Assembly (NCBI RefSeq): GCF_014197105.1
Contig: NZ_JACIEV010000008.1
Span: forward strand, 62,001 to 126,000
Origin: Sphingomonas jinjuensis
GTDB taxonomy: Bacteria > Pseudomonadota > Alphaproteobacteria > Sphingomonadales > Sphingomonadaceae
Reading direction: 5' to 3'
Length of the DNA stretch: 64,000 nucleotides
A model generated the notes under the pieces. That model saw only the letters and a program-made list of their open reading frames with translations, was not told the DNA's origin and made no database searches. The position numbers and the translations under genes are program-made. Shown in pieces: positions 17,033-25,614 of this stretch (its first letter is position 1; each line of letters starts with the position of its first letter).

Positions 17033-17767
17033 ATGAAGTATCTGATCGCGTTGCTGCTGATGCCGCTGGCGCTCGCCGCCTGCTCGAAGGAGGGCAGCGG
17101 CAACGAGGCGATGCCGAACGCCGCGCCCGTCGCCGCCGTCGCGCCGCCTGCGGGCCAGAGCTGGGCCACCACCGTCACTGAGACGGATAAGGGCTACATG
17201 CTCGGCAACCCCAACGCGCCTATCAAGCTGGTCGAATATGGCGACCGGCTGTGCCCGGCGTGCAAGGCGCTGGCGAACACCGGCTACAAGCCGCTGATCG
17301 ACAACTACGTGTCGACCGGCAAGGTCAGCTTCGAATTCCGCGACTTCCTGATCCACGGCCCGCCCGCGCTGGCGCTGGCGGCGGTCGGCCGCTGCGCCGG
17401 CAAGGAGCCGTTCTTCGCGATCCTCGAGCAGAACTATGCCAACCAGGATCCGATGAACGAGAAGCTGGTGCAGATGACCCCGCAGCAGCAGCAGGCGCTG
17501 ACCGGCGGCGCGCCGGCCAAGGTCATCACCGGATGGGCCGAGCAGATCGGCGCGATCGATTTCATCAAGCAGCGCGGCGTGCCCGAAGCGAAGGCGCGCC
17601 AGTGCCTGGCCGACGAGGCGCTGCTCAACAAGATTGCCGACGTCGCCGATCAGGCGGCGCAGGACGGCACCGTCACCGGCACGCCGACGCTGATCGTCAA
17701 CGGTCGCAAGATCGACGGCATCACCTGGCCCGATCTGGAAGCGGCGCTGAAGCGCGCAGGCGCCTGA
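17033..17767 (+). CDS. DsbA-family thioredoxin-fold lipoprotein
   Basis: This is a 244-residue protein. The signal ends in a lipobox (LALAAC, Cys17), so it is probably anchored by lipid to a membrane. After a Pro/Ala-rich linker comes a DsbA-like domain with redox motif C74-P-A-C77 and a GTPTLIVNG segment giving the cis-Pro loop. It resembles the upstream protein but carries CPAC instead of CSHC, which should change redox potential. I use ATG 17033 rather than the TTG six bases earlier. Tandem DsbA copies like this are common ahead of smc in sphingomonads. Client proteins are unknown. Confidence 0.9.
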   Translation: MKYLIALLLMPLALAACSKEGSGNEAMPNAAPVAAVAPPAGQSWATTVTETDKGYMLGNPNAPIKLVEYGDRLCPACKALANTGYKPLIDNYVSTGKVSFEFRDFLIHGPPALALAAVGRCAGKEPFFAILEQNYANQDPMNEKLVQMTPQQQQALTGGAPAKVITGWAEQIGAIDFIKQRGVPEAKARQCLADEALLNKIADVADQAAQDGTVTGTPTLIVNGRKIDGITWPDLEAALKRAGA

Positions 17768-17790
17768 CGCAGGAAGCCGCCGGGGTCGCG

Positions 17791-20700
17791 ATGCAGATCA
17801 AGCGGCTCCGGCTGGCGGGGTTCAAGAGTTTCGTCGACCCCGCCGACCTGGCGATCGAGCCGGGGCTGACCGGCGTCGTCGGCCCCAACGGCTGCGGCAA
17901 GTCCAACCTGCTGGAAGCGCTGCGCTGGACGATGGGCGAGAACAGCGCCAAGTCGCTGCGCGGCGCCGGTATGGAAGACGTGATCTTCGCCGGCACCGCG
18001 ACCCGCCCGCCGCGCGACTTCGCCGAAGTATCGATCCTGACCGAGGTCGACGGCGACGAGACCGAGGTCGTCCGCCGGATCGAGCGCGGCGCGGGCAGCG
18101 CATACCGGATCGACGGGCGCGACGTGCGCGCGAAGGATGTTGCGTTGCTGTTCGCCGATTCGGCGACCGGCGCGCATTCGCCCGCGCTCGTCAGCCAGAA
18201 CCGGATCGGCGCGATCATCGCCGCCAAGCCGACCGACCGCCGCGCGATGCTGGAGGAAGCGGCGGGGATCGCTGGCCTTCACGTCCGCCGCCGCGATGCC
18301 GAGGCGAAGCTGCGCGCGACCGAGGCGAACCTGCTCCGCCTCGACGAGGTGATCGCCGACCAGGATGCCCGCGCCGCCGCGCTGCGGCGACAGGCGCGTG
18401 CCGCCGAGCGTTATCGAACGATCAGCGATCGGATCCGCGTCGCCGAAGCGCGGATGATCTTTGCGCGCTGGCGAGAGGCGGTCGCCGCCGCCGATGTCGC
18501 CAAGGCCGAAGCCGCCGCGGCGACGGCGCGCGTGACGGCGGCGAGCGAGGCGGAGCGGGCGGCATCGGCGATGCAGGTCGAGGCGGCGACGACGCTGGCC
18601 GCGGCGCGTGAAGCGGCGCTGGCGGCGCGGGATCGGGCGAGTGAAGCGGGACACCGGCTGGCGGGCCTGCGCGGCGAGCTGGCGGCGGCGCAGCGGCGGG
18701 TCGCCGACTTGGTCGAAGCGCAGGCGCGGATCGTCGATGATCGTGCGCGCGAGGGTTCGCTGGCGAGCGATGCCGCGGCGGCGCTGGCGCGACTCGCCGA
18801 TGAGGCGAGGGGGCTGGAGGCGGCGATCGTGCGCCATGCGGCCGAGGCGCCTGCGCTGGCCGAAGCGCTGGCCGAGGCGGAGCGGCGGGCTCGCGATGCC
18901 GAGGTAGCACTGGCGCAGGCATTGGGTCGTCAAGCGAGCGAGGCGGCCGAGGCGCGCGTCGCGGGCGCGGCGCTGGCGGCGGCGCGGACCCGCCACGATC
19001 GCGCGCGGCGCGACGTCGAGGCGGCGGCGTCGGCGATCGCGGGGTTGGGACAGCTTGCACCGCTCGAGGCGGATTGCGACTGCGCCGTTGCCGCGCGAGG
19101 CGAGGCGGCGGGGCGAGGCGAGGCCGCGCGAGCAGCGTTGGCGGAGGCCGAGGCGGCGGAGCGCACGGCGATCGGGCGGCGCGATGCCGCCGAAACCGCG
19201 CTGGCCGACGCACGCGCCGAATTGGCGGCGATCGACAGCGAGGCGGCGGCGCTGGCCAAGGCGACGCAGCGTACCGGGCGCGATCGGCTGCTCGACCATG
19301 TCGTACCGGCGGCGGGCTATGAGCGTGCGCTGGCGGCGGCGCTGGGCGACGATCTGGAGACGGCGCTCGACGCCTGGAGCGGCGCGGAGGCGCATGGCGA
19401 TCCGGCGGCGCCGGGCGATGCGGTGGCGCTGGCCGATCACGTTTCGGCACCGGCAATGCTCGGACGGCGTTTGCGGCAGTGCTTCGTCGTCGACGCCGAT
19501 GACGGTCGTGCGCTCGCCGCCGGGCAGCGGCTGGTGACGCGCGATGGCATCCTGCGGCGCTGGGACGGCTTCGTCGCGACCGGCAGCGGGGCGGCGGCGG
19601 CGGAGCGGCTGGTGCGGCTCAATCGCCTCGCGGCGCTGAACGCGGCGAGGCCGGCGGCGGCGTCGGCACTGGAGGGTGCGACCGCGGCAAGGGCGGCGGT
19701 CGATGGCGCGATCGAGGCGGGGCGGCGCGATGCCTATGCCGCGCGCACGGCGCTCAATCGGGCGGAGCAGGACGTTCGCGAGGCGCAGCGCGCCGAGGAT
19801 CGGGCGATCGCCGCGATCGAGCGGCTGGCGGGACAGCGCGGCGACCTCGATACGCGCGCAGGGCGCGCTGCGGCAGAGGCGACGGAAGCAGCCGGCGAGA
19901 TGGCGCGGGCCGAGGCGGCGGTGGCGCTGCTGCCCGACGGTCGGGCGAGCGCGGAGGCGGTGACGCTGCTCGGCCGGCAAGCGGAGGCCGCGCGCCAGGC
20001 GGTGGCGGAAGCACGCGCGGCGCGCGATGCGGGGGAACGCGCGGGGCAGGCGGCGCGCGAGCGGCTGGCGACAGCGCAGGCCGATGCCAAGGGGTGGCGT
20101 GCCCGTGCGGGTGAGGCGGCGAAACGCATCGCCGACATGGACAAGCGCGCCGCCGCGCTGGCGGAACAGGCGACGGCGGTGGCGGAGCGACCACGACTGC
20201 TGGGGGACAGCATCGCAGAGGCCGAGGTAGACCTGGCCGCCGCACGCGCTTCGGCCGAGACGCTGGCGCGGGCGGAGCGCGACGGCGAGGCCGCGCTGCG
20301 CACCGCCGAGGCGACGCAGCGCCGCGCCGCCGAAACGCTGGCCGAAGCACGCGAAGCACGCGCCGGGGCGGCGGCACGGGTCGAGAACCAGGAGTTGCGC
20401 CGCGTCGAGATGGGGCGGCTGTCGGGCGAGCGCTTCGAATGCCCCGCGCCGGTGCTGCCCGAGCGCCTCGGCTTCGCGGGCGCCGAGGTGGGCGATCCGC
20501 AGCAGGAGTCGACGGCGCATGAGCGACTGACCGCCGAGCGCGAGCGGATCGGCCCAGTCAATCTGGTCGCCGAACGCGAGCTGGCGGAGCTGGAAGCCTC
20601 CGGCGCCGGGATCGCCGCGGAGCGCGAGGAACTGGGCCTCGCGGTCAACCGGTTGCGCGGCTCGATCGGCACCCTCAACCGCGAGGGGCGACAGCGACTG

Positions 20701-21174
20701 CTCGCAGCGTATGAAGCGGTCGACGGCCATTTCCGGCGGCTGTTCGCGACGCTGTTCAACGGCGGCCAGGCACATCTCGAACTGATCGACTCGGATGATC
20801 CGCTTGAGGCGGGGCTGGAGATCATGGCGCAGCCGCCGGGAAAGCGGCTGCAATCGCTGACCTTGCTGTCGGGCGGCGAGCAGGCGTTGACTGCCGTCGC
20901 CCTGATCTTCGCGCTGTTCCTGACCAACCCGGCGCCGATCTGCGTCCTCGACGAGGTCGATGCGCCGCTCGACGATGCCAATATCGAGCGCTTCTGCGAC
21001 CTGCTCGACCGGATGACGCAGGAAACGGCGACCCGATACCTGATCGTCACCCACAATGCGGTGACGATGAGCCGGATGCACCGGCTGTTCGGCGTGACCA
21101 TGATCGAGAAGGGCATCAGCCGGCTGGTATCGGTCGATCTGCAGGCGGCGGAGACGTTGCTGGCGGCGGAATGA
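17791..21174 (+). CDS. smc: Chromosome segregation protein SMC
   Basis: This is a 1127-residue SMC ATPase. The N-terminal head has MQIKRLRLAGFKSFVDP and Walker A GPNGCGKSN. Two long Ala/Glu/Arg-rich coiled coils (about 170-480 and 640-930) flank a hinge of reduced charge near 490-620. The C-terminal head has signature LLSGGEQAL and Walker B CVLDEVDAPLDDAN. It forms a ring with ScpA and ScpB that organises chromosomes; those partners are not in the window. ATG 17791 gives the canonical N-terminus. It starts 23 bases after the DsbA lipoprotein. The antisense strand also has a very long open frame, an artefact of the codon bias. Confidence 0.97.
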   Translation: MQIKRLRLAGFKSFVDPADLAIEPGLTGVVGPNGCGKSNLLEALRWTMGENSAKSLRGAGMEDVIFAGTATRPPRDFAEVSILTEVDGDETEVVRRIERGAGSAYRIDGRDVRAKDVALLFADSATGAHSPALVSQNRIGAIIAAKPTDRRAMLEEAAGIAGLHVRRRDAEAKLRATEANLLRLDEVIADQDARAAALRRQARAAERYRTISDRIRVAEARMIFARWREAVAAADVAKAEAAAATARVTAASEAERAASAMQVEAATTLAAAREAALAARDRASEAGHRLAGLRGELAAAQRRVADLVEAQARIVDDRAREGSLASDAAAALARLADEARGLEAAIVRHAAEAPALAEALAEAERRARDAEVALAQALGRQASEAAEARVAGAALAAARTRHDRARRDVEAAASAIAGLGQLAPLEADCDCAVAARGEAAGRGEAARAALAEAEAAERTAIGRRDAAETALADARAELAAIDSEAAALAKATQRTGRDRLLDHVVPAAGYERALAAALGDDLETALDAWSGAEAHGDPAAPGDAVALADHVSAPAMLGRRLRQCFVVDADDGRALAAGQRLVTRDGILRRWDGFVATGSGAAAAERLVRLNRLAALNAARPAAASALEGATAARAAVDGAIEAGRRDAYAARTALNRAEQDVREAQRAEDRAIAAIERLAGQRGDLDTRAGRAAAEATEAAGEMARAEAAVALLPDGRASAEAVTLLGRQAEAARQAVAEARAARDAGERAGQAARERLATAQADAKGWRARAGEAAKRIADMDKRAAALAEQATAVAERPRLLGDSIAEAEVDLAAARASAETLARAERDGEAALRTAEATQRRAAETLAEAREARAGAAARVENQELRRVEMGRLSGERFECPAPVLPERLGFAGAEVGDPQQESTAHERLTAERERIGPVNLVAERELAELEASGAGIAAEREELGLAVNRLRGSIGTLNREGRQRLLAAYEAVDGHFRRLFATLFNGGQAHLELIDSDDPLEAGLEIMAQPPGKRLQSLTLLSGGEQALTAVALIFALFLTNPAPICVLDEVDAPLDDANIERFCDLLDRMTQETATRYLIVTHNAVTMSRMHRLFGVTMIEKGISRLVSVDLQAAETLLAAE

Positions 21175-21229
21175 CGGCTGGTCTGCCCCCACCCTTCCCC
21201 GCGCCGGAAGGATGGAGGCAGGAGGTGCG

Positions 21230-21391
21230 TTAGCGGCTGGCCCGCGGTTCCAGCAGCGCCGCCAGCGCGCGACCGATGTAGAGCAGGCATAGCTCCTGGT
21301 GGACCGCCGCCGCGGCAGGGTGGGTCGATTGGATCGATCGGATCGCTTCGGTGTGCGAGCGGTGCATGAAATAGTCGGCTTGAGTGCGCAT
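21230..21391 (-). CDS. Small hypothetical protein
   Basis: This is a 53-residue frame from ATG 21391, preceded by GGAG eight bases upstream. The sequence has one predicted long helix pair: YFMHRSHTEAIRSIQSTHPAAAAVHQELCLLYIGRALAAL. The pattern of a Tyr-Phe start, a His-Pro turn and a second helix ending in LYxxRA is shared by small uncharacterised sphingomonad proteins as I recall them. No function is known to me. It lies between smc and the radical SAM gene, transcribed against both. Confidence 0.5.
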   Translation of the reverse strand: MRTQADYFMHRSHTEAIRSIQSTHPAAAAVHQELCLLYIGRALAALLEPRASR

Positions 21392-21529
21392 CGGGGATAC
21401 TCCGCTGGCCCGGTGCGCCGTCTGTCGGGGGCGGGTGTTGCGCCGATGTGGCGGCAACCATGTTGATTTGTGGCAACGTGTGTCAGCGCGCCCCGTGACA
21501 TTGCAGCGAGTGGAACGTATATCGAACGC

Positions 21530-22777
21530 ATGGGCCAGCTCGACACCCGGCAGAAGCTAGCGATCCTGGCCGATGCGGCGAAATACGACGCGTCATGTGC
21601 CTCGTCGGGAACGCAGAAGCGCAACTCGCGCGATGGGAAGGGGCTGGGCTCGACCGAGGGCATGGGCATTTGCCATGCCTATGCGCCCGACGGCCGCTGC
21701 ATCAGCCTGCTCAAGATCCTGCTGACCAACAGCTGCATCTTCGATTGCCATTACTGCATCAATCGCAAGAGCTCGAACGTCCGCCGCGCGCGCTTCACCG
21801 CGCAGGAAGTCGTCCAGCTGACGATCGCCTTCTACAAGCGCAACTATATCGAGGGGCTCTTCCTGTCGTCGGGGATCATCAAGTCCTCCGATTACACGAT
21901 GGAGCAGATGGTCGAGGTCGCGCGGTCGTTGCGCGAGGATCATCACTTCCGCGGCTACATCCATCTGAAGACGATCCCCGATGCCGATCCCGAACTGGTG
22001 CATCGCGCCGGCCTCTATGCCGACCGCGTCTCGATCAACGTCGAGCTGCCGACCGCGGGCGGGCTGAAGCGACTGGCGCCCGAAAAGGACGGTGTGCGGA
22101 TCGAGGGCGCGATGCGCGACGTCAAGACGGCGATCCAGGATCTGAGCGATGCGAAGAAGCGCTACAAATCGGCGCCGCGCTTTGCACCCGCAGGGCAATC
22201 GACACAGATGATCGTCGGCGCCGATGCCGCGACCGATGGCGACATCGTGACCCGTGCCTCATCGCTGTACGATCGCTTCGGGCTTCGGCGGGTCTATTAT
22301 TCGGCGTTCAGCCCGATCCCGGATGCCAGCGCGGTGCTGCCGTTGCAACGGCCGCCGTTGATGCGTGAGCATCGGCTGTACCAGTCGGACTGGCTGATGC
22401 GCTTCTACGACTACAAGCCGGCCGAGGTCGTCGCGGCGGTCGACGAGAAGACCGGGATGCTGCCGCTCGACATCGATCCCAAGCTCGCGTGGGCGCTGAA
22501 ATTTCGCGAGCATTTCCCCGTCGACGTGAACCGCGCGCCGCGTGAGATGCTGCTGCGCGTGCCGGGGCTGGGGGTGAAGGCGGTCAACGCGATCCTGACC
22601 AGCCGTCGCTGGCGACGGCTGCGGCTCGACGACGTCGCGCGACTGACGGTGTCGGTGACGAAGGTGCGGCCGTTCATCGTTGCCGAGGATTGGCGACCCG
22701 TGGTGCTGAGCGATCGCGCGGAGCTGAAGCCGATCGTGGCGCCGAAGCGTGAACAGCTGGAGCTGTTCGCGGCGTAG
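21530..22777 (+). CDS. Putative DNA modification/repair radical SAM protein
   Basis: This is a 415-residue protein. The radical SAM cluster motif is C-I-F-D-C-H-Y-C within NSCIFDCHYCINR, binding a 4Fe-4S cluster and S-adenosylmethionine. The N-terminal KLAILADAAKYDASCASSG and the following GICHAYAPDGRC segments match the TIGR03916 family (rSAM linked to uracil-DNA glycosylase). A helix-hairpin-helix near residues 330-365 (MLLRVPGLGVKAVNAIL) suggests DNA binding. Family members are usually beside a uracil-DNA glycosylase/DUF4130 fusion gene; here the next gene is trcR and no such partner is in the window. ATG 21530 is chosen over 21470 because conservation starts at MGQLDTRQKL. Confidence 0.9.
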   Translation: MGQLDTRQKLAILADAAKYDASCASSGTQKRNSRDGKGLGSTEGMGICHAYAPDGRCISLLKILLTNSCIFDCHYCINRKSSNVRRARFTAQEVVQLTIAFYKRNYIEGLFLSSGIIKSSDYTMEQMVEVARSLREDHHFRGYIHLKTIPDADPELVHRAGLYADRVSINVELPTAGGLKRLAPEKDGVRIEGAMRDVKTAIQDLSDAKKRYKSAPRFAPAGQSTQMIVGADAATDGDIVTRASSLYDRFGLRRVYYSAFSPIPDASAVLPLQRPPLMREHRLYQSDWLMRFYDYKPAEVVAAVDEKTGMLPLDIDPKLAWALKFREHFPVDVNRAPREMLLRVPGLGVKAVNAILTSRRWRRLRLDDVARLTVSVTKVRPFIVAEDWRPVVLSDRAELKPIVAPKREQLELFAA

Positions 22778-22797
22778 GGCGATTTTTCACCTTCATT

Positions 22798-22899
22798 CGT
22801 CATCCCGGCGAACGTCGGGATCCATGGAGGCGATCGGCTGGTGAGGGCCCCAACGAGATAAGCCGAAACCATAGGCCCCGGCGTTCGCCGGGGTGACGG
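22798..22899. repeat. Palindromic repeat after the radical SAM gene
   Basis: CGTCATCCCGGCGAACGTCG at 22798 faces GCGTTCGCCGGGGTGACGG ending at 22899; each arm also forms its own hairpin. The motif is the same family as the repeat at 5996-6075. It could terminate transcription of the radical SAM gene. Confidence 0.72.
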
Positions 22900-22920
22900 A
22901 GAGGGACTTCTTGCAACCCT

Positions 22921-22950
22921 TCGTCATTCCCGCACAGGCGGGGATGACGG
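22921..22950. repeat. Single REP-like hairpin
   Basis: TCGTCATTCCCGC and GCGGGGATGACGG arms around ACAG form a compact hairpin. It is the half-unit form of the repeat family at 5996 and 22798. Together with the preceding element it fills the gap between the convergent radical SAM and trcR genes. Confidence 0.7.
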
Positions 22951-23006
22951 AGAAGGGGTTCGGGACCACTGGAGTAGCGGCAGGTTGCGGCGCCCCCCAA
23001 TCCCGG

Positions 23007-23687
23007 TCAGTCCTTCGAATCGCCGAACAGCGCGCGGATGTCATCGGCTTCCTCGTGAAGCTCGGCATTGGCCTCGCGCGCGGCGGCTTCGCGTTCGGCG
23101 CGCAGGCTAGCGATCAGCGCCTCGCGGTCGCCCTCGAGACGGGTGTCGGTCGGGGCCTGGCCTTCGGTGCCCGAGGCCTTGGCGGCCTTGGTCACCGCAG
23201 CGTCGAGCTCGCGCTGCGACGTCAGGCCGAGCGTCACCGGGTCCTTCGGCGTGATGTTGGCGATGTTCCAGTGGCTGCGGTCGCGGATCGCGGCGATCGT
23301 GGTGCGGGTGGTGCCGATCAGGTTGCTAATCGCGCCGTCGCTGATCTCCGGATGGTTGCGGATGATCCAGGCGATGCCGTCGGGCTTGTCCTGGCGCTTC
23401 GACACCGGGGTGTAGCGCGGGCCCTTGGTCCGGCGGACCTGCTCGGGGCCCTTGGTCATCTTCAGGCGATAGTCGGGATCGGCCTGGCCCTTGTCGATCT
23501 CGTCCTGCGTCAGTTCATGCGCGCGGACAGGATCGCGGCCGGTGAGCTTGGTCGCGGCGGTGTCGTCGGCGATCGCCTGCACCTCGAGAATGTGGAGGCC
23601 GCAGAAATCGGCGATCTGCTCGAACGAGAGCGACGTGTTGTCGACCAGCCAGGAAGCGGTCGCATGAGGCATGAGCGGCTGGGCCAC
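23007..23687 (-). CDS. trcR: TrcR/DUF1013 cell-cycle transcriptional regulator
   Basis: This is a 226-residue protein of the DUF1013 family, conserved in alphaproteobacteria; the Caulobacter member TrcR is a cell-cycle regulator. The N-terminus AQPLMPHATASWLVDNTSLSF and then FCGLHILEVQAIAD match the family closely. A helix-turn-helix-like part (GAISNLIGTTRTTIAAIRDR) lies about residues 115-135, and the C-terminal 50 residues are an acidic coiled-coil. I use GTG 23687 because homologues begin with the equivalent M-A-Q-P-L-M-P; an ATG six codons later is the alternative. A strong terminator hairpin ends only 25 bases upstream of the start (see leader entry). Confidence 0.88.
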   Translation of the reverse strand: MAQPLMPHATASWLVDNTSLSFEQIADFCGLHILEVQAIADDTAATKLTGRDPVRAHELTQDEIDKGQADPDYRLKMTKGPEQVRRTKGPRYTPVSKRQDKPDGIAWIIRNHPEISDGAISNLIGTTRTTIAAIRDRSHWNIANITPKDPVTLGLTSQRELDAAVTKAAKASGTEGQAPTDTRLEGDREALIASLRAEREAAAREANAELHEEADDIRALFGDSKD

Positions 23688-23712
23688 GGATCGGGAACTC
23701 CGGCTTACGAAC

Positions 23713-23741
23713 AAAAACGGCCGCCCCTTCCCGGAGCGGCC
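23713..23741 (-). terminator. Strong intrinsic terminator in front of trcR
   Basis: On the minus strand GGCCGCTCC pairs with GGGGCGGCC over 9 bp (one G-T wobble) around a GGGAA loop, followed by GTTTTTG. This is the best intrinsic terminator in the window. Unusually it precedes, rather than follows, the gene on its strand. Confidence 0.85.
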
Positions 23742-23788
23742 ACGCAATGCCCCGATGTACTGCGCGTGTTGCCCAAGAGCAACCTCCC
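23713..23788 (-). ncRNA. Candidate structured leader or small RNA upstream of trcR
   Basis: Reading on the minus strand, a TAAAAT box (23798-23793) could serve as -10. Downstream are a GTTGC-TCTTGG-GCAAC hairpin, an ACGC/GCGT pairing, and a strong terminator hairpin followed by five T. The unit is about 76 bases with no open frame of note. Because only 25 bases separate the T-run from the trcR start, this could be the attenuated leader of trcR or an independent small RNA whose gene abuts trcR. No -35 close to consensus is seen, so the 5' end is uncertain. I do not recognise a named RNA family. Confidence 0.45.
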
Positions 23789-23871
23789 GAGGATTTTAGG
23801 CGTGGTGCGTTGACCGAACTGTCACAAAACCGGGATAAGGCCCGCTGCATCGCACAAGGGAGTTCAACAAT

Positions 23872-24126
23872 ATGACGTTTTTCAAGGGGATCGCCGGCGC
23901 GGTCGCGGGGCTGGCCCTGATCGCCGCCCCCGTCGCCGCTTCGGCCGCCCCGGCGCCGAGCGCCGCCAAGCTGTCGCTGCGCAGCGGCACGAGTGCCAAG
24001 CAGTCGACCAAGATCGGCGCCGACGTCAGCACGACGACGCTGATCAGCATCGGCATCCTCGCCGCGCTGGTCGTGATCGTTCTGGTCGCCACCGGCGGCG
24101 ATGACGGCTCGCCCTCCAGCAACTGA
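23872..24126 (+). CDS. Small exported hypothetical protein with C-terminal membrane helix
   Basis: This is an 84-residue protein. A clear signal peptide (KGIAGAVAGLALIAAPVAASAA) is followed by a Ser/Lys-rich segment of about 28 residues, then a single hydrophobic helix (LISIGILAALVVIVLVATGG) and an acidic tail DDGSPSSN. GGGAG lies 10 bases before the ATG. Similar short secreted proteins with this layout are common and uncharacterised in sphingomonads. No function can be assigned. It is divergent from trcR and its leader. Confidence 0.72.
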   Translation: MTFFKGIAGAVAGLALIAAPVAASAAPAPSAAKLSLRSGTSAKQSTKIGADVSTTTLISIGILAALVVIVLVATGGDDGSPSSN

Positions 24127-24175
24127 GCGGGCTGGGGCGGCCGGTTTGCGGTCGCCCCATCCGAAACCTGGCGCT

Positions 24176-25177
24176 TCAGTCGCTCGTGACCTGAAGCACG
24201 ATCTTGCCGACGTGATCGCCCGCGCCCATCCGCGCATGGGCGGCGGCAGCTTCCGATAGCGGATAGACCTGGTCGATGACCGGGCGCAGCCGTCCCTCGG
24301 CGACGTGCGGCCAGACGGTGCGGGCCAGTTCGTCGGCGACCATCGCCTTGAACGCGGCATCCCGGCCGCGCAGCGTCGAACCGGTCAGCGTCAGGCGGCG
24401 ACGCATGATGTCGAAGATCGGGATTTCGGCGGTCGCGCCGCGCTGGACCGCGATCGAGACGTGGCGGCCGTCCTCGGCCAGGCACTGAAGGTTGCGCGGC
24501 AGATAGTCGCCGCCGACCATGTCGAGCACGACGTCGACGCCGCGACCGCCGGTGATCTCCTTCACCCGCGCGACGAAATCCTCCGCCTTGTAGTCGATCG
24601 CGTGATCGGCGCCGAGCGCCAGCGCCTGCTCGCATTTTTCGCGCGAGCCCGCGGTGACGATGATGGTGACGCCGAACAGCCGGCACAGCGCGATCGCGGT
24701 GGTGCCGATGCCGCTGGTGCCGCCGTGGACGAGAACCGTGTCGCCCTCGGCCGCATAGCCGCGCTCGAACAGGTTGGTCCACACGGTGAAGACCGTCTCG
24801 GGCAGCGCCGCCGCCTCGATCATCGACAGTGATTCGGGCACCGGCAGGCATTGGCCCCAGGGCGCGACCGCATAGTTGGCATAGGCGCCGCCTGCAACGA
24901 GCGCGCAGACCTGCTGACCGATCGCGGTATCGTCGACCCCGTCGCCCACCGCGACGACCTCGCCCGACAGCTCGAGCCCCAGGATCGACGAAGCGCCTGG
25001 CGGCGGCGGATATTTTCCCTCGCGCTGCATGACGTCGGGACGGTTGACCCCGGCGGCGGCGACGCGGATCAACACCTCTCCCGCAGCCGGCGTCGGCACC
25101 GGGCGCTCGACGAGACGAAGCACTTCGGGGCCGCCATGCGCCTCGGGATCGATCGCCTGCATCGTTTGACCCGTCAT
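24176..25177 (-). CDS. NAD(P)H quinone oxidoreductase, zinc-independent MDR family (PIG3-like)
   Basis: This is a 333-residue medium-chain dehydrogenase/reductase. The N-terminal GroES-like part has GVNRPDVMQREGKYPPPPGAS, typical of the PIG3/quinone-oxidoreductase group (TIGR02824), and the Rossmann half has VLVHGGTSGIGTTAI with its GxxGxG-type loop. There is no catalytic zinc site. It reduces quinones or enones with NADPH. I chose ATG 25177 (MTGQTMQAIDPEAHGG); a second Met five residues on is possible. The gene is divergent from a DUF1192 gene 70 bases away. Confidence 0.9.
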   Translation of the reverse strand: MTGQTMQAIDPEAHGGPEVLRLVERPVPTPAAGEVLIRVAAAGVNRPDVMQREGKYPPPPGASSILGLELSGEVVAVGDGVDDTAIGQQVCALVAGGAYANYAVAPWGQCLPVPESLSMIEAAALPETVFTVWTNLFERGYAAEGDTVLVHGGTSGIGTTAIALCRLFGVTIIVTAGSREKCEQALALGADHAIDYKAEDFVARVKEITGGRGVDVVLDMVGGDYLPRNLQCLAEDGRHVSIAVQRGATAEIPIFDIMRRRLTLTGSTLRGRDAAFKAMVADELARTVWPHVAEGRLRPVIDQVYPLSEAAAAHARMGAGDHVGKIVLQVTSD

Positions 25178-25247
25178 CGCGATATCAGCTCCCCTGTCCA
25201 AGCGGTCGTTATTGACATCGTCCCACGGTGGGTCAACGCTGGCGTCC

Positions 25248-25442
25248 ATGGAGATCGACGACCTCCCGCATGCCGGTAACGATGCGCTGGCGCAGCTGAT
25301 CCGCGAGGATCTCGACCCGCTGTCCGTCGCGGAGCTGGAAGCGCGGATCACCGCGCTGGAGGGTGAGATCGCACGGTGCAGAAAACGGATCGAACACGCC
25401 GTTAACCATCGTGCAAGCGCCGACTCGCTATTCCGATCATGA
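25248..25442 (+). CDS. DUF1192 family small protein
   Basis: This is a 64-residue protein. It shows the family pattern: acidic start MEIDDLP, then DPLSVAELEARITALEGEI forming a coiled coil, CRKRIE, and a conserved end HRASADSLFR. DUF1192 proteins are short, widespread in alphaproteobacteria and of unknown function. It precedes clpA by 172 bases; that gap holds no convincing gene. clpS, often found ahead of clpA, is not here. Confidence 0.88.
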   Translation: MEIDDLPHAGNDALAQLIREDLDPLSVAELEARITALEGEIARCRKRIEHAVNHRASADSLFRS

Positions 25443-25614
25443 GCATGGGGTCGGTCCCGATCGTCCGCGACAGGCGGGACGGCGGGGCATCGGCCGGGCG
25501 GAACGCCTTCGTCCGCCGACATCGACCCCACCGCTTGATGCGGGGCCGCGTCATCACGACATTAGTGATGCACGGGCCGCATCCCCCTGGCGCGGCCCGA
25601 CTGGAGTTTCGTTG

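Noticed and set aside
17650-21669. Minus-strand open frame of 1339 codons opposite smc
   Set aside because: It mirrors smc, is rich in Arg, Gln and Pro with no recognisable domain, and arises from GC-biased codon use on the opposite strand.
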